NCBI GenBank assembly: GCA_958510825.1
Contig: OY294044.1
Span: 81,762,895 to 81,826,894 of the forward strand
Direction of reading: 5' to 3'
Length of the DNA stretch: 64,000 bases
DNA from: Brachypterus glaber
Lineage: Eukaryota; Arthropoda; Insecta; Coleoptera; Kateretidae
Both the position numbers and the translations under genes were made by a program. The notes beneath the pieces are model-generated. The model searched no databases. It saw only the letters and a program-made list of their open reading frames with translations, and was not told the origin of the DNA. This document shows, piece after piece, positions 47,635 through 59,780 of the stretch. The first letter of the stretch is position 1, and each line of letters opens with the position of its first letter.

Positions 47635-48964
47635 TTTGTAACTTAGTTTTAAGCTTTCATGCTTTAAAAAGCTTGAGTTTAATATTTAGAGTGCATTTAT
47701 ACCCAAGCTAAATATGTAATAATTACCGAAACTACGTAAATATGTAATAATTATTTATTTATTTATCAGTGGCATCTAAAAAAAATAAAGTTGAAAGGAA
47801 CCTGCCAGCCCTGGGTTCGCCCACTAAAGTTATATGAAATTAGTCAATTTCAAAAAGTTGCGGTTTCAGCTGAAACTAAGATGAAAACCGAACCTTAAAA
47901 AAACAGTTTTGGTTGGGCACTAAAAATAACCAAACTGTCATTTAAAAATTTCGAAATCAGTCACTGGTTTCTTTATTGCATAACATCGTCCATTTTTTAA
48001 ATTTTATCACTAGATTAGTGGTAACACTATTCTTACACTTTTTTTGGCTATAATCCTTCTGATTTTCACTTATCACTGTTTTGTCACTGAAACTTACCGC
48101 AGAATATCACAATTGTTGATCCAGTGCTATCACTATAAACTGGATAATTAAAAAAATTAAATAAAAAAACTACACGAAGATTAGGCCCCCATGTAATGTT
48201 TAACTGATTGTAGCTTTGAAAGTAACGGGCGACAGGTCTTGAATGCGATGCCTTTTATAAGTTCGGTAGAGCCGGGCTACCTGTGGGATGGCACTTTGCC
48301 AAACCGGGATAGACCGCAGAACCCTTTCCCGATTGAAGAATTTTAGTTTAAAGCGACCCTAGGAAGCGAAAAAAGTTCACCAGATTTCCGTTTTAAGGTC
48401 CTGTGTAGGGTTGGATTACCATATAAAAAAAAATCCGATGAAAAGCGGTTCCAAAACATGAATTTTCATATGAAAAGTCCAAAATCATGAAATTTTATTT
48501 ACTGAAATCGCACTCGAAAAAAAACCTGATTTCAGTATTTCCCCAAAATCCATTTCCTTAAAATAGTTATGTCCTTTATTCCCCTGAATCCCTTTTTTAC
48601 ATTTTACATGTAAAAATCCCTTTAATTTCAAAGTTTTTGGCTTTTCGGCGTATATCTAGTTGTTTTTTTTTATTTTCTCAGGGAGGTAATATTTTTTCAT
48701 CGTTTCAGATAAAAAAATAGTATATATGATCCAAGGACGATAAATAATGTTTCTCGAACGCATGCGGAGATCAAGGCGCGAGCCGAGATTCACAACCGCG
48801 TAAGACCGAGATATATTTCTCGTCCGTGTATCATAGGCTATTTTTTATTCGCTTGTGAACATATTTTTAATCGTCGGTCTGCAGCCCGCCAAAGTAAAAC
48901 AAAAGACAAACTCTTAACAAAAGTGTCACTTTTAACTTAACATTTCTAACCAAAAAAATTCACA

Positions 48965-49481
48965 TTGGAAAAAATCTTAAAAGAAAGAGTAGGATTTTGA
49001 AAATTTTAGGGTATAGTAAAAAAAAATACGAGGAATTCAAAAATCTATATGCCAAGGATATACTGTCACAGTAAAAGTACGCGAAAAAAAAATAAAAAGC
49101 TTAAAATGAAAGTGCAGAGTTTACCTACTTAATTACTCATTTGTGGCAAAACTATCAAATCTGTATAAAAATTTTATAGGGCTTAATTTGTACATTATAA
49201 AATTCTCTACAAAAATATTTATATAAATTGTTTTTATTTTGCTTAGTTTATTCGTAAAAAGTAAATAAATGAAAAAGAAATAAAATTAAAGCACACAGTG
49301 TAAACTTTTTTCCCGAGCCAAAAAAATATATTTTTCTTATCAATTTAAAGGCGCAGAGTCCGAATTTGACCTTAAAAAAATCCAGCACGTCTTATTTTTT
49401 AAATTTAAGTACAGGCAATTGAGTCGTTTTCTACATCATAAAAATGTTACTTTATTACATAAGAACCGTATTATGTAACAT
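48965..49481 (-). repeat. Dispersed repeat, inverted partner of 28938-29510
   Basis: Reverse complement carries the same ordered segments as the intron 1 copy. Similarity ends near the 'tgtaacatgtgctgta' segment. Confidence 0.78.
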
Positions 49482-49618
49482 GTGCTGTATTTACTCATTG
49501 CCGCTGTTAATAAAATTTGGTAGAAATACGCTCCAAGTAACCAAAAACAATCGTTAGATAATTTAACAACGTAAAATGGAAAATACAGTGCACAAGAGGT
49601 ATCTAACTTAAAACGGGG

Positions 49619-49638
49619 TGGGACATATATGTCCCACT
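49619..49638. repeat. Perfect 20-bp palindrome
   Basis: GTGGGACATATATGTCCCAC, 40 bp before the next MITE. It may be a MITE end or hairpin; nothing more can be said. Confidence 0.7.
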
Positions 49639-49678
49639 GGGTCTCAAAGGGTTAAAACGGTCGCTGTATGGAGTGTGC

Positions 49679-49876
49679 CGAGGGGTAAACCGCTGACAAA
49701 ATTTTGTACACCTTGAGGAGGAAATCTTCGAAGATTTCCTCGTAGCCTTCAAAAATTTCCTCCGAAAATGAGGAAATCTTTAAAGATTTCCTCGTATACG
49801 AGGTTATAACCTTCAAAGATTTCCTCCAGATTTCCTCCAGTTCGTACACCTAAATTCCTCTGCAGTTTACCCCTCG
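49679..49876. mobile_element. CGAGGGG-family MITE, AAGATTTCCTC-core subfamily
   Basis: Termini CGAGGGGTAAACCGC and GCAGTTTACCCCTCG. Flanking octamers GAGTGTGC and GAGTGTCC are a 7/8 target duplication. The core alternates GAGGAAATCTT with its complement AAGATTTCCTC, so it is internally palindromic as well as repetitive. Confidence 0.88.
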
Positions 49877-50837
49877 GAGTGTCCCTAGTAAAAATTACCC
49901 TTTTTACCAAAAAGCTCTCTTATCGATAAGCTGTGATAAAAATGTTTATGATAAACAGCGTCGCATCTTAAGGTGTCTTAATTACGACGCTTTGCGACGC
50001 TGCAGTTGTCGACATTGAGATATTTTGTCACTTTAGTTAAAACGCAATTTCTATATTAATTAAGCATGGAAATATTGTTTTCAGAGTGAACTTCAAATAA
50101 TTAACAAAATTATTATATCAATTTTAAAATATTTTTGCGATATTACTTTTTTAATTTTATCAATGGTGTAATTACCAGAAGACCAATAACGCTGCTTTTC
50201 ACTCAAAAACTTGCCAACACCATTTTGGTTGATTCTAGACAAAGAACTTTTACCTCAAGCAGTAATTTCAGACCAATGTTTATAGAGGTATTATTTTTTT
50301 GTTTGTTTGTTTACTAACAGAAACGCGATACAGCTTTGTGGTGTAAAATGTAGATGTCGCTAGTCGACTTTCAGGCTACCTAGTAGCGATTTTGCGTAGT
50401 TTCCACCTTATCATGAATTCAAATCATTATACTTAAATTAAAAATGTAAAAAACTTTATTGTGTATACTATAATTATGTTTAATAATATAGTATATTTAA
50501 ATCTATTAAAATTAAACTACTAGTTCATATAAAACTCATACAGAACTAATGTTTCTTTAAATTTACAATAAAATATCCAAAGTATATGTTTCCAATCGGC
50601 AACACTCTACCCCTGTCAGTCATTTTACGACATCATACTGTGAGTTTCCACATTCTTTCTCTCTCTTACGCGTACTAAGTGCAAACAATAGTCACTCCCC
50701 ACCAGCCCCTCACCGTAGTTGGTTCACGCTTCAAACAAAGCATACGGTAGATTTCATCATGTTCCTTCTTGAGGTAAAAGTTCTTTGATTCTAGATCTGT
50801 TTGATGCGCTGTTTTCGGAACCTTGCACATTGGGTCA

Positions 50838-51862
50838 GGAAAAAAATAACAGAGACAAAATTCTGAATTTTTGCATACGACTATTTTTGATACCGCTGAT
50901 TTCAAATAAAATAACAAAAAAATAAATAAAAAATAATTTTTTTTTCGATCTTTCTCATAATCTGTTGAATAGCTTCTTTTGATTATGTTAATGTAGACCA
51001 ATCTCCATAACTTAAACATTCAAATGGCGGAGTCAATATGACGCATCGGTTTTTTAACCTTAACTGTACAGTACGTATATAAGTGACTGAATGCAAACTG
51101 TTTGCCGACCGGTCATATTAACGGCGGGCCATTGATGTATACCAATCAAGTCCAAACCATGTGAATCGCCAGCAATGGCCCATCCATTAGTGTTTACTGG
51201 GGTATTTTCACGAAATTAGGGCTATTTTTTTTAAGTCATCATTTTTGGAGAAATACTTAAAACTAAATACATGTAATCCCCTTTATTCGTGAAAATCTTT
51301 ATTTCAAGTTCTTAAGCCATGTGTAAAATAAACTAAATATTTTAATCATAGAATATATACTTAATTGTACTCAGGTATGTCTAAAAATATATTACATAAA
51401 AAGAGTCTGTATCGTAACTTAAACGTCTTGAAACGTGGAAATAGTAACTATCAGTTTAAATTATAAATATAAAAAAAGTCACCATTTGTTACGTGCTCCT
51501 TTCCATGCACATTTTTCTTTAGTTATAGTAATATTATTCTATGGAAAAAAATTGCTAGACTTTTCTAATACCTGAAAAAAATAATAAAGTTTTTTTAAAT
51601 GCGTATTTTTTGCATAGATATTTACAAAAAGTTAATGGTAATCTAATAGTTTTGGCTAAACCCACTTATAAAATTATTATTTTAATCACAGGCAGCCATT
51701 TGACACATTTTTAGAAAGATCGAAAATTAAAATTTTGGACCACCCTAGTGGCGCTTAAATTTGTTTTTTATTTTTTCGTTATCTTATTCAAAATCAGCGG
51801 CATCAAAAATAGTCGTATGCTAAAATTCAGAATTTTGTACCTGTTTTTTTTTCCTCCACAGA
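50838..51862. repeat. Inverted repeat, about 105-bp arms
   Basis: 50838-50940 ('caaaattctgaatttttgca', 'acgactatttttgataccgc') recurs inverted at 51760-51862. The intervening 0.8 kb has no recognised gene. Confidence 0.72.
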
Positions 51863-52136
51863 AGCGGTAAAATATCTGAAAACTATTTGGAAAATGGTCG
51901 TTTTCCGACTGCCGGCGGCATTCTCCTATAGCTCGTGGGTCGCTCAAAATACGCGACAATTGCCCGATCGGCGCGTAGGCGGCTTCAGCTGGCCGCGAGT
52001 CAATTGTTTGCTGGGTAATTGAAGCTCATAGAATCGGACAGAAATCGCTTGCTTTTCCTATACGAATCTATGCGACATTTTTCCCGGATATACAAATTGC
52101 CTGTAAGTTAATCTCTAATTTTACAAAGTCTAAATA

Positions 52137-52186
52137 TATTTTATAGTGTTTTATGTTTGTCTTAAAAACATAAAACACTATAAAAT
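52137..52186. repeat. Short perfect hairpin
   Basis: 'tatagtgttttatgttt' is inverted as 'aaacataaaacactata' with an 8-base loop. Confidence 0.7.
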
Positions 52187-52472
52187 TTTCAAAAAGTTTA
52201 TTAAACTAAATTTAATAGCATATAAAAGTTTAATTTAACCGCATCTATAAGATGCAATAAAACTTCGATAAAATGTGCATAAATAATATCGAGTACATAT
52301 CGACACCTCAGTTTTGAACTACTGTATCGCGAAATTAGATTGGGGTTTCACGAGAGTCGAGAAACGAAACTTATCGCAGGGGTTATTTTAACCAACAGAA
52401 CACCCCCTTTTAACCTTTGTTTCCCACTCCACAATTTAACATAAGATGCGGCAAACTGTTAAATTTCTGATG

Positions 52473-52531
52473 TTATCAGTGATAACTATCACTATTATCA
52501 GTGATAACTATCACTATTATAACTATCATTA
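52473..52531 (+). repeat. Tandem repeat, 22-bp unit
   Basis: TTATCAGTGATAACTATCACTA occurs twice in direct succession, then decays. The unit itself contains the palindrome TTATCAGTGATAA. Confidence 0.8.
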
Positions 52532-53149
52532 TTATCGAAGCATGGAATTGTATATGGCCTGTGATACTTGCTTGATCAAGACGAATATTTTGACGCCTCG
52601 ATCGTTAAAATTGTCCCAGTAGTTTAGGTTATACATAGAAACATGCTTGCTACAAACACGTTAAAAACATAACCCTCCTTCCGCGTTGCGGTAGTCGAGT
52701 ATAAAGCAACAAGAGTAAATGTAAATTTTTGCGTTTGGACTTTTGAAAAAGTAAAAAAGTTTTTAAATCTTGCTAAAGAACAAAAGTTTATTAACTGACA
52801 CACGTTTTATATGCGTTTTTTTTACTTTTTTATTTTTAAGGTCCCCTATGCCCCCTAGGGGCATTTACCAAGGGTCGTACTTTAGGGGCTTTTTAAAGAG
52901 AATATGACAAAATAATTTAAAGCAAAAAAAAATGGGCCACCCTTATAGTCTAGGAAATATATATCATAATTTTAAAAAAGTAACTATAGGTATACTATAT
53001 TGATTTGCAGACATGCATTTTTAACTTCAAAAAAAAAACTGGCAAAGGAAGATGGAATATTTCGGGGACCAAATTTTGGTGGGACACTTGTTAATACAAG
53101 TAGTAACTTTAATGCTATCACTCACTCGGTATGTAATATTACGGAAATG

Positions 53150-53357
53150 TTGTAATATGTCTGAAATATTTCAGACCACTTTCATTTGAAATATTACAAA
53201 CAAAATGTGTCTGAAATATTTCAGACATATTTTATTCAAAATATTACAAACGAAATATGTCTGAAATATTTCAGACATATTTCATTTGAAATATTATAAA
53301 CGAAATATGTCTAAAATATAACAACGAAATATATCTGAAATATTTCAGACATATATA
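53150..53357 (+). repeat. 50-bp tandem array with palindromic core
   Basis: The perfect palindrome GTCTGAAATATTTCAGAC recurs at 53159, 53209 and 53259, exactly 50 bp apart, and in decayed form near 53309 and 53334. Linkers carry 'atattacaaacgaaat'. Confidence 0.88.
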
Positions 53358-53712
53358 GTATAGTATTAGTGAATTACTTAAATATTTATATGAATTAATA
53401 CACAAAATATATTAAAATTTAAAAAACAATATACAATTAATTGCAATTATAATTGTATACAATACAATTATAATTAGATAATTACCTAACAAGCATTAAT
53501 TATGTTTGTTTTGTTTCAATGTATCCAGGATTTTTTTTTCGGGGGAGGGGGGGCCCAAAAATTTTTTTCCCTAAATTTTGAAAAGAATGAAAATGACGCC
53601 TAAGACGAAATTTTTTTCGTGTTTTTTTTTAGTTCTGTTAATATCCGGCCTTTTTTTAATTAAATGTAGTAAAACTCAAGTTTTAAATTTAAATAACAAA
53701 AAATAAGAAAGG

Positions 53713-53800
53713 CCTAGCGCGGCAGGTGAAAAACTTTACAACTGTGCTGGTCTATTTAAATTTGAAAACAGTGGTATAAGTTCTAGGGCCGCACGGCGCA
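53713..53800 (+). repeat. Decayed GC-box tandem units outside the left TIR
   Basis: GCGCGGCAGGTGAAAAAC at 53716 and GGGCCGCACGGCGC at 53786 resemble the units seen, in the same orientation, beyond the right TIR (61097-61395). Confidence 0.45.
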
Positions 53801-54706
53801 CACAGGTAAAAGATACCGAAAAAGCGGAAAAAAATCATGAAGCGTCGAAAGTTGAATATTTATAAACCTTATAGTGTACTCTAAATGATGTCTATACATT
53901 TTTTTGAAAATGTTTGCGGTCTTGCTTAAAAAATTAAATTTAAGTGGCACACTGCATACCGGGTGGGACATTTAAACGGTTAAAAGCCGATATCTCAGAA
54001 ACCGTACAAGATATTTTTTTGAAATTTGGTATTAAGCTTCAATATAAAGGGGGACACCTTTTTATCACACAGGTGTCTTGAATCAAAATAAAGTTTTTTT
54101 TTCTGACGCCAAAAACACTCTTCACAGATTGAAAGAGGGTTGTCTGAAGAATAAAACCTGTTAATATTAAAATCCTCCCCCGAGCCCTTTTCGAGAAAAT
54201 GGGGATTAAAAAGGCTTAAATGGGCCTAAATTTAGTTTTCTAGGGATTTCATAAAAATGGCTAACTCGACGAAAAAAACTGTTCTGTTATAAAAGATAGA
54301 CAAAAAAATTATCTACAAACCACTTTTTTAATGAACTCGCTAGCTCAAACCCTTACCGTTTTATAGCTCAAACAAAGTTGCATATTAAGATAGCTTATTG
54401 TCAATCATTTTTTAAGCATGCATATTTTGGGTTTTTGTAAAAAAACTCAAAAACCACAGTTCCAACAACAAAAATAGTTATTACATAAAATATTCTTAGT
54501 TAAATTCAACACAAACCAACATTTTGTTTATCTCAATAGCTTCAACAGATCAAGAGATATATAGGATCAAATGTTATCGTTTTAAATTTCATGTTACAAT
54601 TTTTTCCTTCATATGCAATAAATTGGTTTTTTGTAAATATCTTAAAATCGAGTAGGTAAAAGAAAAAAAATCATATGACTGAAAAAATATAGCTCGTGAA
54701 AGTTAG
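53794..54706 (+). repeat. Left long inverted repeat
   Basis: Outer block starts CGGCGCACACAGG; inner block runs from 'atcacacaggtgtcttg' to 'tatagctcgtgaaag'. The pair on the right is 59781-61102. Confidence 0.88.
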
Positions 54707-54891
54707 ACTGCAGTTATAGTTATAAAGTACTTTACTAATTACGTGTGTTAATTTAAGATTGAAGTTTAAAATAAAAATAATTAGTATTTAAAATAAAAAA
54801 CTTTTATTTACACAATTATCCACAATTTTCATTTGTAATTTACAAATGTTGTCTTTAACTATAGTTACATTTACTAAGTATATGAATAGAA

Positions 54892-56373
54892 CTATAAATG
54901 TGTTGAAGAAAATTCAACTACAGCTTTCTTAAGTTGTATTCTGTAATCAGGATCATCCATAAAATTGATTTTATATTTATTCCAAGATTTAAGAAACTCC
55001 CTATGAATTGATTCTCCTGCTTGTTCAGACCAAAGACCAAGCCCACTCTGGTTTAAAAAATAAAGGGAATGTTCGTTCTAACACTATATGAATTTTTAGT
55101 GTAATGGAAATTTCCGTAGCTTTGATTGCTTTGTTTAATTCTTTTAAATGCTTTTTTAATTCCGGGCTTACTTTTTTTGTAGAAAAGCAGTCTTCTACTA
55201 CTTTGTTCATAGCCTTAAAGGCTGAAATAAATGGAACAATGGCTAGTGGATTGATGGAGCCTAGAATAATGGGATCATTTAATCTGTCAGCTTCCTTTAA
55301 AAGTTTCCTACAAGCATTGCCCTCAAATATGCACCCATGATAATTTTTGGCAATAACTTTGAGCTTCTTAGGCCAAATTAATGCTCTTTCTCTTCCCAGT
55401 AGCGGTACCAACCCATCCCAAAACAAATGGTTGACAACTCCTTGCAACATATGAAGTTCTGGTACCACGCATTTTTCTATAATATATGTTTTATCTTCTT
55501 CTTCAAACAGAGGCATGTTTATTGTATTATGACAGTCTTTGGCATATTTTTTGTTTTTTCCGAGAGAACAAAATTTTTTGTAACTGTCTCGAAGATCGCC
55601 ATATGTTTTTAAACTCATACATTCAATTGATATATCAAGTGGATCTTTCTTTGCTGTATCTTCCTCTGTTTCTTCTTCTTCTTTTTCTACTTCTTCTTTT
55701 TCTTCTTCTGTTTTTTCTTCTTCTTCGTTTTCTTCTTTATTATCTCTTAATTCATTTAGGGTAACAAAGCAATATGGGCTGGGGTACGTTGATGTCGCCG
55801 TTTGTTGACCATTTACTATAAGTATTAATCAGCCACAAATTTAAATGGAATATTATTAATTTTTGTTAATTCGAAGAGCAATTTTATATTTTCATATGTT
55901 TCTTTGATTTCAGGAACAATACATAGCATAATAATTCTCTGCACGCTGGTTAATTTGGCCTTTTTTGCACTGCTTCCGCCTTCTGTGTATAGGCTTCTTT
56001 TTGGTTTTTTATTTTCCAGTTCAGTTTTTTCGGCGTCTAGGCAATAATTTTCTTGAAGCAATGTCATGCTTAATTTAAAAAAGCCCTGTCCTCCATCAGC
56101 CATTATTTTAATATACACTTTATCTCTTTCATCTCTGGCTTCGAGTACAGCATCTAAAAGCTCTTCTGCGTCTGCCCAAATAACTGGTCTTGCTTTCTTT
56201 TCGTGATCGTCTACAAAAATTTCAAATATTCCATCTTTATAGATGTCCTTTAATGTCTTGGAACGTTTACTAATATGAGTCCCATAATATGCTGGCACCG
56301 AATTCCTTCCTGTACTGCATCTTAAGAAATTAGTAATTTTTTTCATTCGCGATGCGGAAGCCCTTTTATGCAA
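54892..56373 (-). pseudogene. Truncated transposase-like gene, two frameshifts
   Basis: Paralogue of the gene at 62172, lacking its first about 215 residues (both Cys-rich zinc-binding regions). From 56373 it reads STGRNSVPAYYGTHISKRSK, then the acidic block KIMADGGQGFFKLSMTL, then NIPFKFVAD, where a net deletion of about 7 bases (near 55826) shifts the frame. It resumes NGQQTATSTYPSPYCFVTLN, a Glu-rich insert of about 30 residues (55640-55740), LKTYGDLRDSYKKF, PELHMLQGVVNHLFWDGL and YHGCIFEGNACRKLLKEA. A second shift lies in a T6 run (55055-55060). After it comes SGLGLWSEQAGESIHREF and a stop at 54892. The two acidic blocks and the W-S-E-Q-A box are arranged as in RAG1/Transib-type DDE transposases (inference from motif order). 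No start codon is preserved, so the copy is dead unless the T6 shift is a sequencing error and the 5' part is supplied elsewhere. Confidence 0.82.
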
Positions 56374-56611
56374 AAAGTAGCCAACATATTAAAAAAAAGA
56401 GATAATGTCGTATACTGATCTAGAAATGTCCATACTACATTCCTACCCACAAGGCTGTCAAAAAGTTTTAAATATGTATTAATACATATAATAATTAACA
56501 ATAATAAAACTACCAAAAATTAATTAAAATAACAAAATAAAAATAAAAAAAAATATACATATATATAACTAAAATAAAAATAAAAATGACTAAATATCTT
56601 CCCCTTTCTCC
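56374..56611 (-). other. AT-rich junction between RT and transposase-like genes
   Basis: 238 bp, nearly pure A/T in 56480-56590 on the RT 3' side. Both neighbours lose sequence here (RT C-terminus, partner N-terminus), consistent with a deletion or an insertion boundary. Confidence 0.55.
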
Positions 56612-59494
56612 CTAAAAGTACCCAAAACACTGACCACATTCGTTCAAAAGTTTTTTAGTGATAGGTCCAAAAGTACCAAATGTTTCGATTGCGATAGGGT
56701 AGAAAAGATAGTCTGAAGAAAGTAAAATGAATTTATTAATTTTGCGACGCTCAGCCTTTTCAGCGGCCGCACCGGGACGATTGGCGCTCTCAGGTATGTT
56801 GGAAAATGCCAATGTGTCCGTGCAAGTAAAGTCCCAGACCAAACACTTTCCCCTGGAGTAGGGTATTAGAGACATACCATCTGGACGCTTTCCATCTATC
56901 CTTGCTAAAAGGCCTTCAGGTTCAAGAACAGGATGCAAGTTAATGGTTGTTAACGCTTTTTTTATGATTTCATTGGCCTCCAAATGTCTGCTATAGCGAC
57001 CACTACTCCTAGAGCATGATAGGCCATGCGTACCAGATTGGTCGACTTTACTCCCACAGACACAGTCATGCACTTCAACAATATTGGAGCCCAGTCTCAA
57101 GCCAACACAAACCCGTAAAAGATCCTTATTTAAAAGTAAACCTAAATTTGAAATAGGAAGAGCGTTAAGCCAAAGACCAGATTCCTTTTGCTGGACAGCC
57201 TTAATTCGGGCCTTATCCTTATTATTGTTGGCGAGATTTAAAAAATTGTTTGAGGCCATTTCAATAATAGGAAAGTCCCAATCCGACTGCTTAGAAGAAG
57301 AAGGAATAATATCTGAATTAACAAAGTGTTTCCAAGAATTAACAGCATTATCGAGAAAATAAGGAGTGACAGCAGAAAATTTTGATAGGATAATGCCACA
57401 TAAATTTAAAGTAGACTTCACTGAGGAAATATAACTAGGAAGAGCGATGTCATTTAATGATCTTATACCTAAACCTCCATAACTCACAGGAAGACATATT
57501 TGAAGAAGTTGGACGTCAGAAAAGGAAATATTAAGGATTTCACTTAAATTTGATTGAATTAATGAATTAAAAGTAAATAAAAAAGGATTATTATAAAGAT
57601 AAGTAGTTCGAAGTAAATATTGCATTCTTGGCACAGCAATACAATTTTTAAGTAGGAATAGCGCCTGGTGAGGTTCCAAATGAAAAAGACGCTGACATAA
57701 TAATTCAATAGTATGGATTTTTTTCTCCAATATTTTAGATTCTGCCAAAGGACCTAATGGTGCTCCAAGAAGTTCCAAGCATTCGAAAGGTACAAACTTA
57801 AGATGATCAAATTTAGAAGAGGGTTCTACATTTTTTGAGAAAAATTCACATTTTTCCTTATTCAAAAATAGTCCATATTTGAGGCCTTCGGATTCAATAA
57901 AATCTAGATCGGATAGGATTACATCTTTTTTACCAACTAAAGTCCCGTCATCTAAAAACCAGATGTTTAAATCCGATTTTAATTTTAAAAAGAGAGGGTG
58001 TGACGTTATGCAAAAAAGTAAAGGACCTAATGGATCCCCCTGTTAAACTCCCTCTCTAGACAAAATAACGTACTCACCATAAACCAGTTCAGAATCATGT
58101 CCGTAACACGCGAATACATAAGGATATATCTCAGGGAAAAGGTTAAATGTAGTCTCAAGTAACACGTCGCGTCTAATCATGTTAAAAGCGTTTTTAAAAT
58201 CTATTTTAAGAATGTATTGGTCTTCAAAATCTTCTGAACTTAAAAGGGATTTTACAGCATGAATAATGGCTTCCGCTCCTCCGGGAACACCGAATCCAAA
58301 TTGTAGCGGCTTTAGGTATTCAATTACACGGTCTTTTATTTGAGAGATTGCACATTTAGACGCTAAACTTCTTAAAGTAAGACCTACAGCGATTGGCCTT
58401 AGACTGCCATCCTTTTTCTCCAAAGAACACAAATTCGCACCAAAAAAAATTGGTCTCACCAAGTCAGGTATTTTTCCTTCTAAGATTTTGTTGATAAAAA
58501 TGCGTAGGATACTTAAAAGTTTTTTTGAAACATCACCATTATGTTCGTCAACCATATCCAAAAGGTGCTGGGGGCGTAAGCCATCTAGACCTCCACTGGA
58601 TCCTCTTTGGAAGCATTTAATGGCAAACATCAACATATTTTCATCAACTTGAACAGGATTGCAATATATTGTGCTTGGAGGAACTTGAGAAGAAGAATTC
58701 TTATTAGGGTGTTTATCTTGCATACTTTTAAAGTTTGATAAATTAGGAGGGGCTACTTTACTGTCCGAACAAGCTAATCTAAGTGCTCCTTTTATGTCTC
58801 TCTCAGAAAGTTTTTCAGACACCTTTTCAGCAATCTTAGCATCAAAATTATTTAAAAGTTTCTTATTACCTTTATTATTATTTACTGGCTGTTCGTTTTC
58901 AGAAAAAGATAAAGAGATATTCGGAAAATTTCTTAATAACATGTTAATTTTGGAAGCCAGTGAACTTTCATAGAACTTTTTGTTAGAATTTCTACTTCTT
59001 CTTTCAACTTTTAAGCACGCTGATGAAAATAAAAATAATTTTAACCAGGCTTCTTTAGAATCTGATTTCAACACATCACTAATACAATTTGAAAAGGTCT
59101 CAGTTGCCAAAACTCTTGATGCCTTAGGGATTCTTCTCAAAATTCTTCCTCTATATCTTTTCTTTTGGATAATTTCAATAAAATCATTATTCGTAGAATT
59201 ATTATTGGGATTTGAACTATTATTTTGAGAATTATGATATGAGGGTGCAGAAAAAGACTGATCCGATCGATGCATTCTACCTTTGTGGCAACGCATTCCA
59301 TGAATAGTTGGGAAACATTTTTCGCAAAAATCACATTTGTAATTTGTAATTTGAGTTTCCACATTATTATTGTTGTTGTTAGATGTAGATGCACCAACAT
59401 TGTCTGCATTCCAGTTAGAAATAATTATTTTTGCCCTTCCACTATTGGGGTACTTTAAAGGGAGATATTCATCATCTGAAGAATCTTCTTCCAT
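56612..59494 (-). pseudogene. RLE-type reverse transcriptase, one premature stop
   Basis: A single 960-codon frame read from ATG at 59494, interrupted by one TAA (58043-58045). Order of domains: acidic N-terminus; Asn-rich linker; a C2H2 finger C54-x2-C57-x12-H70-x4-H75; RT fingers (GLDGLRPQHLLDM; LEKKDGSLRPIAVG); motif A KIDFKNAFN (D432); motif B where the stop replaces the second residue of the usual Q-Q-G-D-P (485-488); motif C WFLDDGTLVG (D515, D516); thumb ELLGAPLGPL. The C-terminal CCHC knuckle has C811, C813, H823, C827, followed by a restriction-like endonuclease RPDGM...VWDFTCTD (D872, D888). Finger-RT-CCHC-RLE is the layout of R2-group non-LTR elements. Sequence details resemble a widespread animal family that I cannot name with certainty (possibly Utopia-related). 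The C-terminus looks some 40 residues short. Only one point mutation disables it, so it was recently active or is suppressed. Confidence 0.88.
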
Positions 59495-59780
59495 ACAACT
59501 GATAATAAAAAACTTGTAAAAACGTATAAATTAAATAAGAAAACTCAGATTTTTCCTTTAGGGTAAAAAATAGTAAAAAAGTTCTAAAAAATTACATTTC
59601 ACGTTGAAGTTGACGTTGACAATTTAAATATTGTGGGTTGTTTGCTTTTTGCATAACATGCCCCAATTAGAAGTTTTTTATAATATTTTTATTACAAACA
59701 ACGTTAAGAATTAACATTTTGCTACATATTAATATTATAAAAAATTATATATATATATACAAAATTATTACAATATTTTC
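59495..59780. other. Leader between right TIR and RT start
   Basis: 286 bp, AT-rich, with 'cacgttgaagttgacgttgac' near 59601. It probably holds the RT promoter or 5' UTR. It contains none of the N-terminal region missing from the transposase-like gene. Confidence 0.5.

Larger units (their letters stand above)
35756..53793. other. Region upstream of SERCA exon 1: no host gene recognised
   Basis: Probably holds the SERCA promoter and 5' non-coding exons, which I cannot locate from sequence alone. Beyond the repeats listed, 35760-36360, 37950-39310, 44620-46390, 47640-48900 and 51870-53100 show AT-rich sequence without recognisable genes. A somewhat GC-richer patch at 48190-48400 has no identified function. 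Confidence 0.6.

Noticed and set aside
48190..48400. GC-richer patch considered as an LTR or an exon
   Set aside because: No primer-binding site, paired LTR or convincing splice-bounded coding frame could be found.
50675..51019. 114-codon minus-strand frame
   Set aside because: Overlaps an inverted repeat arm that recurs at 51760-51862 without the frame; no known domain.
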